NCBI GenBank assembly: GCA_964651005.1
Contig: CAZYVL010000016.1
Location: forward strand, 1-32,348
DNA from: DATMFV01 sp964651005
GTDB lineage: Bacteria; Verrucomicrobiota; Verrucomicrobiia; Chthoniobacterales; Chthoniobacteraceae
Direction of reading: 5' to 3'
Length of the DNA stretch: 32,348 nucleotides
Part shown: positions 23,810-31,264 of the stretch, piece after piece
Layout of the letters: each line of letters opens with the position of its first letter
Position numbering within the stretch: position 1 is the first letter of the stretch
Program-made: the position numbers and the translations under genes
Notes under the pieces: generated by a model
The model's input: the letters and a program-made list of their open reading frames with translations, nothing else
The model's database searches: none
What the model was told of the DNA's origin: nothing

Positions 23810-24798
23810 CTAAAACTCATCATCGAGCGAAACGGACCTCCGCGCGCCGGGGCCGCGCTCCTCTCCACCCGCCGCACCCCCTCCAGCGCCGCGTTCCCGG
23901 CGCGCCCCCTCCTCCGGCGGCGCGTTGAAGTGCAGCGCCATCAGGCCGAGCGCCTGGGCGGCGTCGCGCTCCAGTTCCGAGAGAAGCCGCTGCACGCGGT
24001 TGCGGAAAAATCCGTAAAACGCCATCGCAACGATGCCGACGATCAACCCCGTGCCCGTCGCGACGAGCGCCTCCGACACCCCGGCGGCCAGCAGCGCGGG
24101 GCGGGTTGCTTCCGAGGTGTTGCTGCTGGCCAGCACGCCGAAGGAGTGGATGATGCCGAAGACCGTCCCGAGCAGCCCCACCATCGGCGAGAGAACGGCG
24201 ATGTCGGCCAGGTACGAGATCCGGTTCTGGAGCGAGGCCGCCTGCGCGGCCCCTTCGGTCTGTGCGATCTCGCGCACGACCTCGAAGGAGGCCGACGGGT
24301 TCTTCGTGGAGAAATCGAGCATCCGCCGGACCACCCGGGCGATGGCCTCGCCGTGGCGGTGCGAAATGGCGAGCAGCGCCGGGTAGTCGCGCTTTTTCAG
24401 GAGGACCTCCGCGGTGTTCATGAAGTGCGCGGAGACGACCGCCCCGCGCCGCAGCGTGAAGAGAAAGGCCAAGACCATCATCAGCGTGAGCACCGACATG
24501 AGCGCCAGCGGGATCATCGCCCAGCCGCCGGACTCGATCAGGCTCAGAACGGTGACGGGAGAGGTCTTCTGCACGGTGACGGCGGCGGTGGCGGCGGTTT
24601 CCACCACCTTCGCCGTCGTAGCGGGGTCCCCGGTCATCTGCGCCTGCGCCATGAGGGGAGCCNNNNNNNNNNNNNNNNNNNNNNNNNNNNNNNNNNNNNN
24701 NNNNNNNNNNNNNNNNNNNNNNNNNNNNNNNNNNNNNNNNNNNNNNNNNNNNNNNNNNNNNNGCCAAGGATCGCGAGGAACAAAAGAGAGCGTTTCAT
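23810..24798 (-). CDS. exbB: ExbB/TolQ/MotA-family proton channel protein (contains assembly gap)
   Basis: The inner-membrane protein has three spans in the MotA/TolQ/ExbB pattern: LIESGGWAMIPLALMSVLTL, then LADIAVLSPMVGLLGTVFGI, then ALVATGTGLIVGIVAMAFYG. The last two hold the pore-lining Thr and the conserved GLLGTV. The frame after the gap includes ATG 24652 (MAQAQ), which alone would give 280 residues. However, ATG 24798 on the other side opens MKRSLLFLAILG, and the first codons after the gap read APLMAQAQ. Together these form a normal signal peptide cut near AQA, so 24798 is taken as the true start. The tail is Gly/Arg-rich (about 245-275) and ends SVSLDDEF. A promoter candidate lies just upstream. 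Confidence 0.9.
24663..24762. other. Assembly gap of 100 N in the exbB signal peptide
   Basis: Placeholder gap. Twelve whole codons precede it and the first base after it is a third codon position, so a continuous reading frame needs a true length of 2 modulo 3. A length of 100 would break the frame. A signal peptide of normal size would leave only a few codons missing. Confidence 0.95.
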
Positions 24799-24812
24799 GA
24801 AATGGGTTGTGT

Positions 24813-24840
24813 ATATTACGATGCGCAACCGCGGTTTCAA
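24813..24840 (-). promoter_or_regulatory. Candidate exbB promoter
   Basis: On the minus strand TTGAAA (24835-24840), a 16-base spacer and TAATAT (24813-24818). Predicted start near 24806 leaves about eight bases before ATG 24798, again a very short leader without SD. Confidence 0.45.
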
Positions 24841-24879
24841 CCGTCTCTCCCGTCGGGGGCGGTTTTCATCGCCCAAGCT

Positions 24880-26457
24880 ATGACGCCCGCCCACCCCAAA
24901 GACAAGCCCGACCTTCGCCCGAAGCTGCGGGAGCTTCCCCACAAGCCCGGGGTTTACCTGATGCGGGACCGGCTCCGGCGCGTGATCTACGTTGGCAAGG
25001 CGCGCGACCTCAAAAAGCGGGTCAGCCAGTATTTCATCGCCTCGCGCCGGAGAACCGCCGACCCGAAGACGCTCGCGCTGCTCGAAAGCGTCTGGGACCT
25101 GGAGTGGCACACCGTCCGGAGCGAACCCGAGGCGCTGCTGCTGGAGGGGAAGCTCATCAAGGAGTTCCGACCGAAATACAACGTCTCCTTCCGCGACGAC
25201 AAACGCTTCCTGATGGTGAAGGTGGACATGGCCGAGGAGTGGCCGCGCTTCCGCCTCGCCCGCTTCAAGCGCGAGGATCACGCGCGCTACTTCGGCCCTT
25301 ATGTCCACGCCGGGGCGCTGCGGCAGACGCTCCACTTCATGCGCAAGAAATTCGGCATCCTCACGTTCGGGCGCGGCGCCCCCTCGGAGCGAGAGCTGAA
25401 GTCGTCGGCGTTCCAGGTGCTCAGCCGGATCACCGCGTTCGCCCCGGACCAGTATCGGGAGCGGGTGGAGCAGGCGTGCGAATTTCTCTCCGGGCAATCC
25501 CGCGAGCTGGTGCAGGAGCTGGAGGCGGCGATGCGCAAGGCGGCGGAAAAGCTCGACTTCGAGAAGGCGGTGGAGCTGCGCAACATGGTCGAGAACCTCC
25601 GCAAGACCACCCAGCCGACGCGCCGCTTCACGCGGCACTCGCTGCCCAACGCCATCGACCCGCAAGCCGACATGCTCGCGCTCCGGGACGCGCTCGGCCT
25701 CGCCGTGCCGCCACGCGTGATGGAGTGCTTCGATATCTCCAACATCTCCACCACGCACATCGTCGCCTCAATGGTCCGCTTCCGCGACGGCGTGCCCGAC
25801 CGGGCGGGCTACCGCCGCTTCCGGATTCGCACCGTGGAGGGGCAGAACGACTTCGCCAGCATGGCAGAGGTCGTCCGGCGGCGCTACGCGCGCATCCTGC
25901 TGGAAGCGGGCGAAGAAGCCACGGAGCGGAGAGCCAACAAAGACGACGGGATCGACTATGCGCCCGAGTTCTCCCAGGAACCGCCGGCGGAAGCCGTGGA
26001 ACGCCTCGGCCCTGGTGGCAGGCTGCCGGACCTGGTGATCGTCGATGGCGGCAAGGGGCAGCTCTCCTCCGCATGCCGGGAACTCCAGCGGCTCGGGCTG
26101 CACGATCTCCCCATCGTCGGGTTGGCCAAAGAGTTCGAGGAGATTCACCGCCCCGGGCGGCCTGTGCCAATCCGGCTCCCGGAGGATTCCAACGCGCTGC
26201 GGCTCCTCCAGCGCATCCGCGACGAGGCGCACCGCTTTGCCAACGGATACCACCAGCTTCTCATGAAACGCCGGATCGCCGAGAGCATCCTTGACGACTG
26301 CCCCGGCGTCAGCGCCACGCGCAAGCAGGCGCTGCTGCGGAAATTCGGCTCCGTGGCCCGGCTGCGACGCGCGTCCGTGGAAGAGATGGCCGCCACGCCC
26401 GGCATCGGGCCGAGGCTGGCGGCGCAAATCGTGGAGTACCTGCGGCAGCGGGAGTAG
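24880..26457 (+). CDS. uvrC: Excinuclease ABC subunit C (UvrC)
   Basis: This nucleotide-excision-repair nuclease cuts on both sides of a lesion in the UvrB-DNA complex. The 525-residue protein contains a GIY-YIG domain (KPGVYLMRD to IYVGKARDLKKRV, about 20-95). The UVR motif for UvrB contact lies near 208-242 (KAAEKLDFEKAVELRNMVE). The RNase H-like second nuclease has FDISNI (Asp285), VDGGKGQ (Asp389) and DEAHRFA (His451), and a C-terminal HhH2 domain runs from about 470. It is shorter than the roughly 600 residues of E. coli UvrC. ATG 24880 places the GIY-YIG domain at the normal distance; the longer upstream frame is not conserved in character. Divergent from exbB. Confidence 0.95.
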   Translation: MTPAHPKDKPDLRPKLRELPHKPGVYLMRDRLRRVIYVGKARDLKKRVSQYFIASRRRTADPKTLALLESVWDLEWHTVRSEPEALLLEGKLIKEFRPKYNVSFRDDKRFLMVKVDMAEEWPRFRLARFKREDHARYFGPYVHAGALRQTLHFMRKKFGILTFGRGAPSERELKSSAFQVLSRITAFAPDQYRERVEQACEFLSGQSRELVQELEAAMRKAAEKLDFEKAVELRNMVENLRKTTQPTRRFTRHSLPNAIDPQADMLALRDALGLAVPPRVMECFDISNISTTHIVASMVRFRDGVPDRAGYRRFRIRTVEGQNDFASMAEVVRRRYARILLEAGEEATERRANKDDGIDYAPEFSQEPPAEAVERLGPGGRLPDLVIVDGGKGQLSSACRELQRLGLHDLPIVGLAKEFEEIHRPGRPVPIRLPEDSNALRLLQRIRDEAHRFANGYHQLLMKRRIAESILDDCPGVSATRKQALLRKFGSVARLRRASVEEMAATPGIGPRLAAQIVEYLRQRE

Positions 26458-26508
26458 GAGCGAGACGCCCAGGTCGCCCAAGCCACCGGGAGGAAGGGAA
26501 AATTTTCT

Positions 26509-26537
26509 TTCGCAAGCCGCCTTCCCCCGCCGATACT
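26509..26537 (+). promoter_or_regulatory. Candidate promoter for methyltransferase/MTHFR gene
   Basis: TTCGCA (26509-26514), a 17-base spacer and GATACT (26532-26537). An A+T block AAAATTTTCTTT directly upstream resembles an UP element. Predicted start near 26544 leaves about 11 bases before ATG 26555. No SAM-riboswitch-like structure fits in such a leader. Confidence 0.35.
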
Positions 26538-26554
26538 TCCGCCCTCTTTACCAC

Positions 26555-28402
26555 ATGGACTTTCTCGACGAACTTGAATCCCGGATTCTCCCCGGCGACG
26601 GCGCGATGGGGACGATGCTGATGGAAGCCGGGGTGCCGCCGGAGCACTGCTTTGAAGAACTCTGCGTCTCCGCGCCCGAAAAAATCCTCCGCATCCACGA
26701 GGAATACATCGCCGCCGGGGCGCGTGTGATCGAGACCAACAGCTTCGGGGCCAACAAAGTCCGGCTGGAGAAGCACGGGCTGGACGACCGCGTGAACGAG
26801 ATCAACTGGTCGGCGGCCCGCCTCGCCCGCGACGCCGTGCGCGGAAAAGGGGGCGTCTACGTGGCCGCCTCCGTCGGGCCGCTCGGGATCACGGCGGAAC
26901 AGGCCGCCGAGCGCGGCATCGACCGGAAGGCGGTTTTCATGGAGCAGGTCGGCGCGCTGCTCGACGGCGGGGCGAACCTGATTTTCTTCGAGACGTTCCT
27001 CGACTTCGAGGAGCTTTCGCTCGCGCTGGAGGTCAAGCAGACCTTGCACCACTGCCCGGCGATCTGCTCGCTCGCCTGCCCGCCGGAAGGGCGGCTCGCC
27101 TCGGGAATGCCGATCGTGGAGGCGTTCGACAAGCTGCGCGAGCAGGGGGCGGACATCGTTGGCGTCAACTGCGTCTTCGGGCCGAACGGCCTGCTGCGCC
27201 TGCTGGAAAACATCCCCGCCGAAGGATTGCTCGCCGCCTACCCGAATGCCGGGCGGCCCAAGTACCACGAGGGGCGCTTCCTCTACTACATGACGCCGGG
27301 CTACTTCGCCGAGGCAGCGCGCGGCTTCGTGGCCCAGGGGGCGAACCTGATCGGCGGCTGCTGCGGCACGCGCCCGGAGCACATCGCCGCGCTCTCGGCG
27401 GCGCTCAAGGCTCTCAAGCCGGTGGTCTCCAAGCCGCTCCGCCCGCCGGAGGAAACCGCGCGCCCTGCCGTAAGCGTCGCCACGCCCCGGAGCGCTCTCT
27501 TCTCCGAACCGGAAGAGCCGAGCCTCCTGGACAAGATCGCCGAAGGGAAAAGCGTGATCGTCACGGAGCTCGACCCACCGAAAACGCTGGAGCTGGAAGC
27601 GTACTTCGCCGCCGCGAAAGCCCTGACCGACGCCGGTTCCGACGCGATCACGCTCGCGGATAATTCGCTCGCGATCCTGCGCGTGAGCAATCTCGCCGTC
27701 GGGGCGATGCTCCGCCAGCGCCTGGGGATCACGCCGCTGCTCCACATGGCGTGCCGCGACCGCAATCTGCTCGGCCTCCAGAGCGACCTGCTCGGCATGG
27801 CGGCACTCGGGATCCGGCACGTCCTCGCGCTCACGGGCGACCCCGCCAAGGCGGGCGACCACCCGACGGCGGAGAGCGTCTACGATGTCAATTCCATCGA
27901 GTTGATGAAGATCATCGGGCGGCTTAACGAGGGGTACAACCACGCCGGGAAGGCGATCAAGACCGCGACGAAATTCGTCGTGGGCGGGACGTTCAACCCG
28001 AACGCCCGCAACCTCGACGCGCAGATGTCGCGGCTCAAGCGGAAGGTGGAGGCCGGGGCGCGCTACGTGATGACGCAGCCGGTCTTTGACCCCGCGCTCG
28101 TCGAAGAAACCGCCCGGCGCACCCGCGAGCTCAATGTGCCCGTTTTCATCGGCGTCTGGCCGCTGCTGAGCGGGCGGCAGGCGGAGTTCCTGCACAACGA
28201 GGTGCCCGGCATCGTCATCCCCGATGCGGTGCGCGCCGCGATGGCGGGGCTGGAGGGGGCGGAAGCGCGGCGGCGCGGGATCGAGATCGGCAGGGAGATT
28301 TGCCGCGCGGCGCTCGGCTGCTTCCCGGGGGTCTACCTGATTACGCCGTTTCTCCACTACGAGACCACTGCCGAGCTGGCCCACTTCGCGCGCAGCCTTT
28401 GA
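26555..28402 (+). CDS. Bifunctional homocysteine S-methyltransferase / methylenetetrahydrofolate reductase
   Basis: The 615-residue fusion is of the kind represented by B. subtilis YitJ. Residues 1-290 form a zinc-dependent homocysteine S-methyltransferase barrel. GDGAMGTML lies at the start, and the zinc cysteines are Cys206 in VNC and Cys269/Cys270 in GGCCGTRP. Residues about 320-615 form an FAD-binding MTHFR barrel (VTELDPPKT, LALTGDP, FVVGGTFNPN, ARYVMTQPVFD, IGVWPLLSG). Together the halves would make 5-methyl-THF and methylate homocysteine to methionine, or handle S-methylmethionine. The barrels are joined by a 30-residue Pro/Ala linker. ATG 26555 fits the family start and has no SD. The VTT-domain gene follows closely on the same strand. 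Confidence 0.93.
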   Translation: MDFLDELESRILPGDGAMGTMLMEAGVPPEHCFEELCVSAPEKILRIHEEYIAAGARVIETNSFGANKVRLEKHGLDDRVNEINWSAARLARDAVRGKGGVYVAASVGPLGITAEQAAERGIDRKAVFMEQVGALLDGGANLIFFETFLDFEELSLALEVKQTLHHCPAICSLACPPEGRLASGMPIVEAFDKLREQGADIVGVNCVFGPNGLLRLLENIPAEGLLAAYPNAGRPKYHEGRFLYYMTPGYFAEAARGFVAQGANLIGGCCGTRPEHIAALSAALKALKPVVSKPLRPPEETARPAVSVATPRSALFSEPEEPSLLDKIAEGKSVIVTELDPPKTLELEAYFAAAKALTDAGSDAITLADNSLAILRVSNLAVGAMLRQRLGITPLLHMACRDRNLLGLQSDLLGMAALGIRHVLALTGDPAKAGDHPTAESVYDVNSIELMKIIGRLNEGYNHAGKAIKTATKFVVGGTFNPNARNLDAQMSRLKRKVEAGARYVMTQPVFDPALVEETARRTRELNVPVFIGVWPLLSGRQAEFLHNEVPGIVIPDAVRAAMAGLEGAEARRRGIEIGREICRAALGCFPGVYLITPFLHYETTAELAHFARSL

Positions 28403-28456
28403 CCTTTGAGCCCGCTCCCTTCCAGAGAAGCCGGGAAGCCGAAGCGCCCTGGAGGC

Positions 28457-29191
28457 ATGGGCCGGAGGAGCCGGGCGGCGTCCGGGGTGGGGATCGCGCT
28501 TGCGCTTGGGCTGCTGCTTTTCTGGGCGTTCCGGGATGTGTCGTTCGCGGAGAAGCTCACCGCGCTGCAAGGGCGGGTGGAGGCGATGGGGCCGTGGGCA
28601 CTCGCGCTTTATCCGCTGTTGATGGCGGCGTGCAACGTGCTCCTGCTGCCGGGGGGCGTTCTGATCGCCGGGGCGGGGCTGCTCTTCGGCCTCTGGTGGG
28701 GCGCGCTGGTGGTCCAGACCGGCAATCTGCTTGGCGCGGCGGCGGCATTTTTTATCAGCCGCCGCTTCGGGCGCGGCTGGCTGGAACAGAAGCTCCGGCG
28801 CAGCGCGCGGCTCGCCGCCTTCGACGAGGCGATCGCCCGGGAGGGGTGGAGGGTCGTCTTTTTCAGCCAGCTTCACCCCGCCGCCCCGTCGAGCCTGCTC
28901 AACTACCTCTACGGCGTGACGCGTCTGCGCTTCTGGCCGTGCATGTTCTGGATTCTGGCGGGGCAGCTCCCCGGGGTGTTTCTCTACACCTACCTCGGCA
29001 CGCTGGCGCAGCTCGGCCTCAAGGTGGCAAACGGGGAGAACCATCCGCGTCCCGGGGATTACTGGATTTGGCTCGGAGGGCTGGCCGCGACCGGGGCGAT
29101 CACGCTCGTTCTTGGCCGGATCGCTCTCCGCGCCCTGCGAAACAACGGACACACGGGACGCGCCGGGGACGCCGGGGGGCAACCGTTTTGA
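28457..29191 (+). CDS. TVP38/TMEM64 (VTT/DedA-like) membrane protein
   Basis: The polytopic membrane protein of about 244 residues has the VTT (SNARE-associated) domain. Hydrophobic segments lie near 12-32, 50-72, 75-100, 155-185 and 208-230. The signature region LLPGGVLIAGAGLLFG is present, and a second region contains FFSQLHPAAPSSLLNYLYGV followed by FWPCMFWILAGQLPG. DedA/VTT proteins are implicated in lipid scrambling and envelope homeostasis; the substrate here is unknown. Start is uncertain. ATG 28457 has GGAGG only one base upstream, and a TTG at 28406, four bases after the preceding stop, would add 17 residues. It is co-directional with and close behind the methyltransferase gene. Its stop overlaps the -35 of the next candidate promoter. 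Confidence 0.85.
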   Translation: MGRRSRAASGVGIALALGLLLFWAFRDVSFAEKLTALQGRVEAMGPWALALYPLLMAACNVLLLPGGVLIAGAGLLFGLWWGALVVQTGNLLGAAAAFFISRRFGRGWLEQKLRRSARLAAFDEAIAREGWRVVFFSQLHPAAPSSLLNYLYGVTRLRFWPCMFWILAGQLPGVFLYTYLGTLAQLGLKVANGENHPRPGDYWIWLGGLAATGAITLVLGRIALRALRNNGHTGRAGDAGGQPF

Positions 29192-29215
29192 CAGCGGGGG
29201 GTTCGGTGCTAGCTT
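29188..29215 (+). promoter_or_regulatory. Candidate promoter for PilZ-like gene
   Basis: A perfect -35 TTGACA (29188-29193), a 16-base spacer and TAGCTT (29210-29215), preceded by TGC as in an extended -10. Predicted start near 29222, about 29 bases before ATG 29251. Confidence 0.5.
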
Positions 29216-29250
29216 TAAGGGCTGTGCAGCGCCTCCTCCACTAGACCGGC

Positions 29251-29673
29251 ATGTCTGACTCCGCCCCCCATCGTGCCGCCAATGCCAACGCCGACGCTCC
29301 GGAAACCGACCGGCAAGCTCCCGCCCGCGCCGGAGGGAAAACGCGGATCGGCCCGGCCATTTTCCTCGACTACGGGACGGACGGCACAGCGGGGGACGAC
29401 GCCGCGTGCGAAGTCTGCGCGCGCGGAATGCGGTTCCGCTCGCGCTGGCAGTTCGATCTCGGCGCGGTGTTGAACATCACCTTTTCCTTTCAAGATGGCG
29501 CGACCGCGCGGTTCGAAGCGGAAGGGCTCGTCGTCGAATGCCAGCCTGACGGCAATGGCGACGGCGGGCGTCTGCATCGCACCACGCTCGCTTTCGTGGA
29601 AGTCCCCCACGATCTCCGCGCCGCGCTCGGCAAAGTCTCCGCGCGGCTCGTGTTCCCCGGCGAGCGGGGGTAA
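29251..29673 (+). CDS. PilZ-like domain protein, function unknown
   Basis: The 140-residue soluble protein has a disordered, Ala-rich N-terminus (about 1-35). A compact β-barrel-like segment follows: FLDYGTDG, then ARGMRFRSRWQFDLGAVLNI, then VVECQPDGNG, then TTLAFVEVPHDLRAALGK. The strand order and the G-M-x-F and L-x-x-G-x-x-L spacing resemble PilZ domains. However, the RxxxR and D/NxSxxG residues that bind cyclic di-GMP are not seen, so it may be a non-binding member or only look similar. It has its own promoter candidate and is convergent with the dGTPase gene 21 bases beyond its stop. Confidence 0.65.
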   Translation: MSDSAPHRAANANADAPETDRQAPARAGGKTRIGPAIFLDYGTDGTAGDDAACEVCARGMRFRSRWQFDLGAVLNITFSFQDGATARFEAEGLVVECQPDGNGDGGRLHRTTLAFVEVPHDLRAALGKVSARLVFPGERG

Positions 29674-29694
29674 GAGAGTGAGCGAACGTGACGA

Positions 29695-30885
29695 TCACCC
29701 CGCCGGGAAAAGGCGGGCGTATTCTTCGAGCAGGTAGCGGTCGGTCATCCCGGAAAGATAATCGCAGACCGTGCGGTGCAGCCCCTCCTCCCCGGCGCGG
29801 CGGGCCGCGTGCTCGCCGAGCAGCGCGGGCCTGCGCAGGTAGGCGTCAAAAACGCGCCGCAGCATCTCGCACGCGCGGGCGTTGACCTCCGCGACATCCG
29901 GGTGCTGGTAGAGGTTTTCGTAAAGGAACCGCCGCAGCTTCCCGTTGGCCGCCCGCATCGCGGGGCTGTAGCGGATGAGCGGCTCCGGGTGCCGCCGCAC
30001 CGCCTCCACGTTCGCGACGCCGCTCTGCTCCAGAAGGGCGTGGCTCGTCTGGATGACATCCTCCACTTCGCGGTCGATCATGCAGCGGATGACGTAGGCA
30101 TCGAGCTCGCGCCCTTCCAGTGCCGGGTCGCGCGCTTTGACCTCCTCCAGCGTGCCGCTCCAGATCTCCAGCGCGGCGAGCTGGCCGGGGTGGATGAGCC
30201 GGAAGTCGAGCCCGTCGTCGAGATCGTGGCTGTAGTAGGCGATCTCGTCGGCGAGGTTGGCGATCTGCGCCTCCAGCGAGGGGTGCGCATACGGAGCGGC
30301 GGACGCATCCGGCTGCTCCGTGGGCGGCTTGGGCAGTTTGGGTGGCTTGGGTGGCTTGGGCGGCTCGAAAAGCTTGCGGTGTTTTTGCAGCCCTTCGAGC
30401 AGTTCGTACGTCAGGTTCAGCCCGTCGAAGCGCGGGTACTTTTTCTCAATCTTTTCCAGAATGCGGAGGCTCTGCGCGTTGTGGTCGAAGCCGCCATGCC
30501 CGGCCATCTTCTCGTCCAAGGCCCGCTCGCCCGCGTGCCCGAAGGGCGGGTGGCCAAGGTCGTGCCCCAGGGCGATCGCTTCCGCAAGGTCTTCGTTGAG
30601 GCCGAGCGCGCGGGCGATGGAGCGGCTGATGGAGGCGACCTCCATCGTATGCGTGAGCCGGGTGCGCAGATGGTCGCCCGTCCCGCTCAGGAACACCTGC
30701 GTCTTGTTCTCCAGGCGGCGGAAGGCGCGGGAGTGGATGATCCGCGCGGCGTCGCGCTGGTACTCGGTGCGCAGCGGGTGCGGCGGCTCGGGATGCCTGC
30801 GCCCGGCGGAGCGGCAGGAATGCTGGGCGTACGGGGCGAGCGTGGCGACCTCGTGCTCCTCGATGGCGGTGCGGGTGCGGATCAC
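29695..30885 (-). CDS. dgt: Deoxyguanosinetriphosphate triphosphohydrolase-like HD protein
   Basis: The 396-residue HD-domain hydrolase removes triphosphate from dNTPs in the dGTPase family. Type-2 family landmarks are LAPYAQHS near the start, EYQRDAARIIHSRAFRRLENKTQVF (cited as a landmark region, residues about 41-65), THTMEV (His79) and GHDLGHPPFGH (His108-Asp109). NLADEIAYYSHDLDDG holds the last metal ligand. The start is GTG 30885, with GGGAG eight bases upstream, one of the few good SD sites here. The GTG overlaps the upstream TGA by four bases (GTGA), so the two are coupled. An unusual proline-lysine insertion (about residues 172-197, PPKPPKPPKLPKPP) interrupts the helical domain. Confidence 0.9.
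   Translation of the reverse strand: MIRTRTAIEEHEVATLAPYAQHSCRSAGRRHPEPPHPLRTEYQRDAARIIHSRAFRRLENKTQVFLSGTGDHLRTRLTHTMEVASISRSIARALGLNEDLAEAIALGHDLGHPPFGHAGERALDEKMAGHGGFDHNAQSLRILEKIEKKYPRFDGLNLTYELLEGLQKHRKLFEPPKPPKPPKLPKPPTEQPDASAAPYAHPSLEAQIANLADEIAYYSHDLDDGLDFRLIHPGQLAALEIWSGTLEEVKARDPALEGRELDAYVIRCMIDREVEDVIQTSHALLEQSGVANVEAVRRHPEPLIRYSPAMRAANGKLRRFLYENLYQHPDVAEVNARACEMLRRVFDAYLRRPALLGEHAARRAGEEGLHRTVCDYLSGMTDRYLLEEYARLFPAG
30326..30361. repeat. Four 9-base tandem repeats inside dgt
   Basis: Four copies of a GGCTTGGGT-like unit (one diverged as AGTTTGGGT) encode Pro-Pro-Lys repeats on the minus strand. Repeat slippage in multiples of nine would keep the reading frame. Confidence 0.75.
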
Positions 30886-31253
30886 GGTATTTCTCCCTCT
30901 TCGTTCCCCGCCCGGTGCGGCGGGTTCGGCTCGGGCTTGCCGTTCTCCTTCATCCCGAACACCCGCGCCTTGAGGTGCTGGCGCTCGTCGCGCGCGGTCT
31001 GGCGCAGCTTCAGCAGGTCGTAGAGCGCCATCAGGATCGAAAGCAGCGTCAGCCAGAGGCACGCCCCCCAGTAGACGAGGAAGAGGAGCGGATGCCGCAT
31101 CAACCAGCGGTCGATCACCACGATGCCAGCAAAAAGCAGCCCCATCGCCGCGAGCATGACGAAAAAGAGCACCGCCCGCCGCACGCGCTGGTCGCGGACG
31201 ATCCCCTTGCAGATCGCAAGGACGAGGGAAAGAAGCTGCCGGGAGTCGCTCAT
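30882..31253 (-). CDS. Small two-span membrane protein, unknown function
   Basis: The 123-residue protein has two membrane helices (about 27-48 and 54-80). A highly charged cytoplasmic-type tail (LRQTARDERQHLKARVF) follows, and the C-terminus is hydrophilic (about 98-123). It is not recognised as a named family. It starts 11 bases after the stop of the ABC ATPase gene and ends overlapping the dGTPase GTG by four bases, so all three are in one operon. GGGAG is not seen before its ATG at 31253. A role with either neighbour cannot be claimed. Confidence 0.78.
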   Translation of the reverse strand: MSDSRQLLSLVLAICKGIVRDQRVRRAVLFFVMLAAMGLLFAGIVVIDRWLMRHPLLFLVYWGACLWLTLLSILMALYDLLKLRQTARDERQHLKARVFGMKENGKPEPNPPHRAGNEEGEIP

Positions 31254-31264
31254 GCGGAAAGCCG

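Noticed and set aside
26458..26554. SAM riboswitch before the MTHFR fusion, as for B. subtilis yitJ
   Set aside because: Only 97 bases are available. No SAM-box helices or conserved loops were found, and the likely promoter leaves a leader of about 11 bases.
26309..29182. 957-codon open frame on the minus strand
   Set aside because: It lies antisense to the MTHFR fusion and VTT genes, which have clear family motifs. Its product is Arg/Gly/Pro-rich low complexity with no domain. Long antisense frames are expected at this G+C content.
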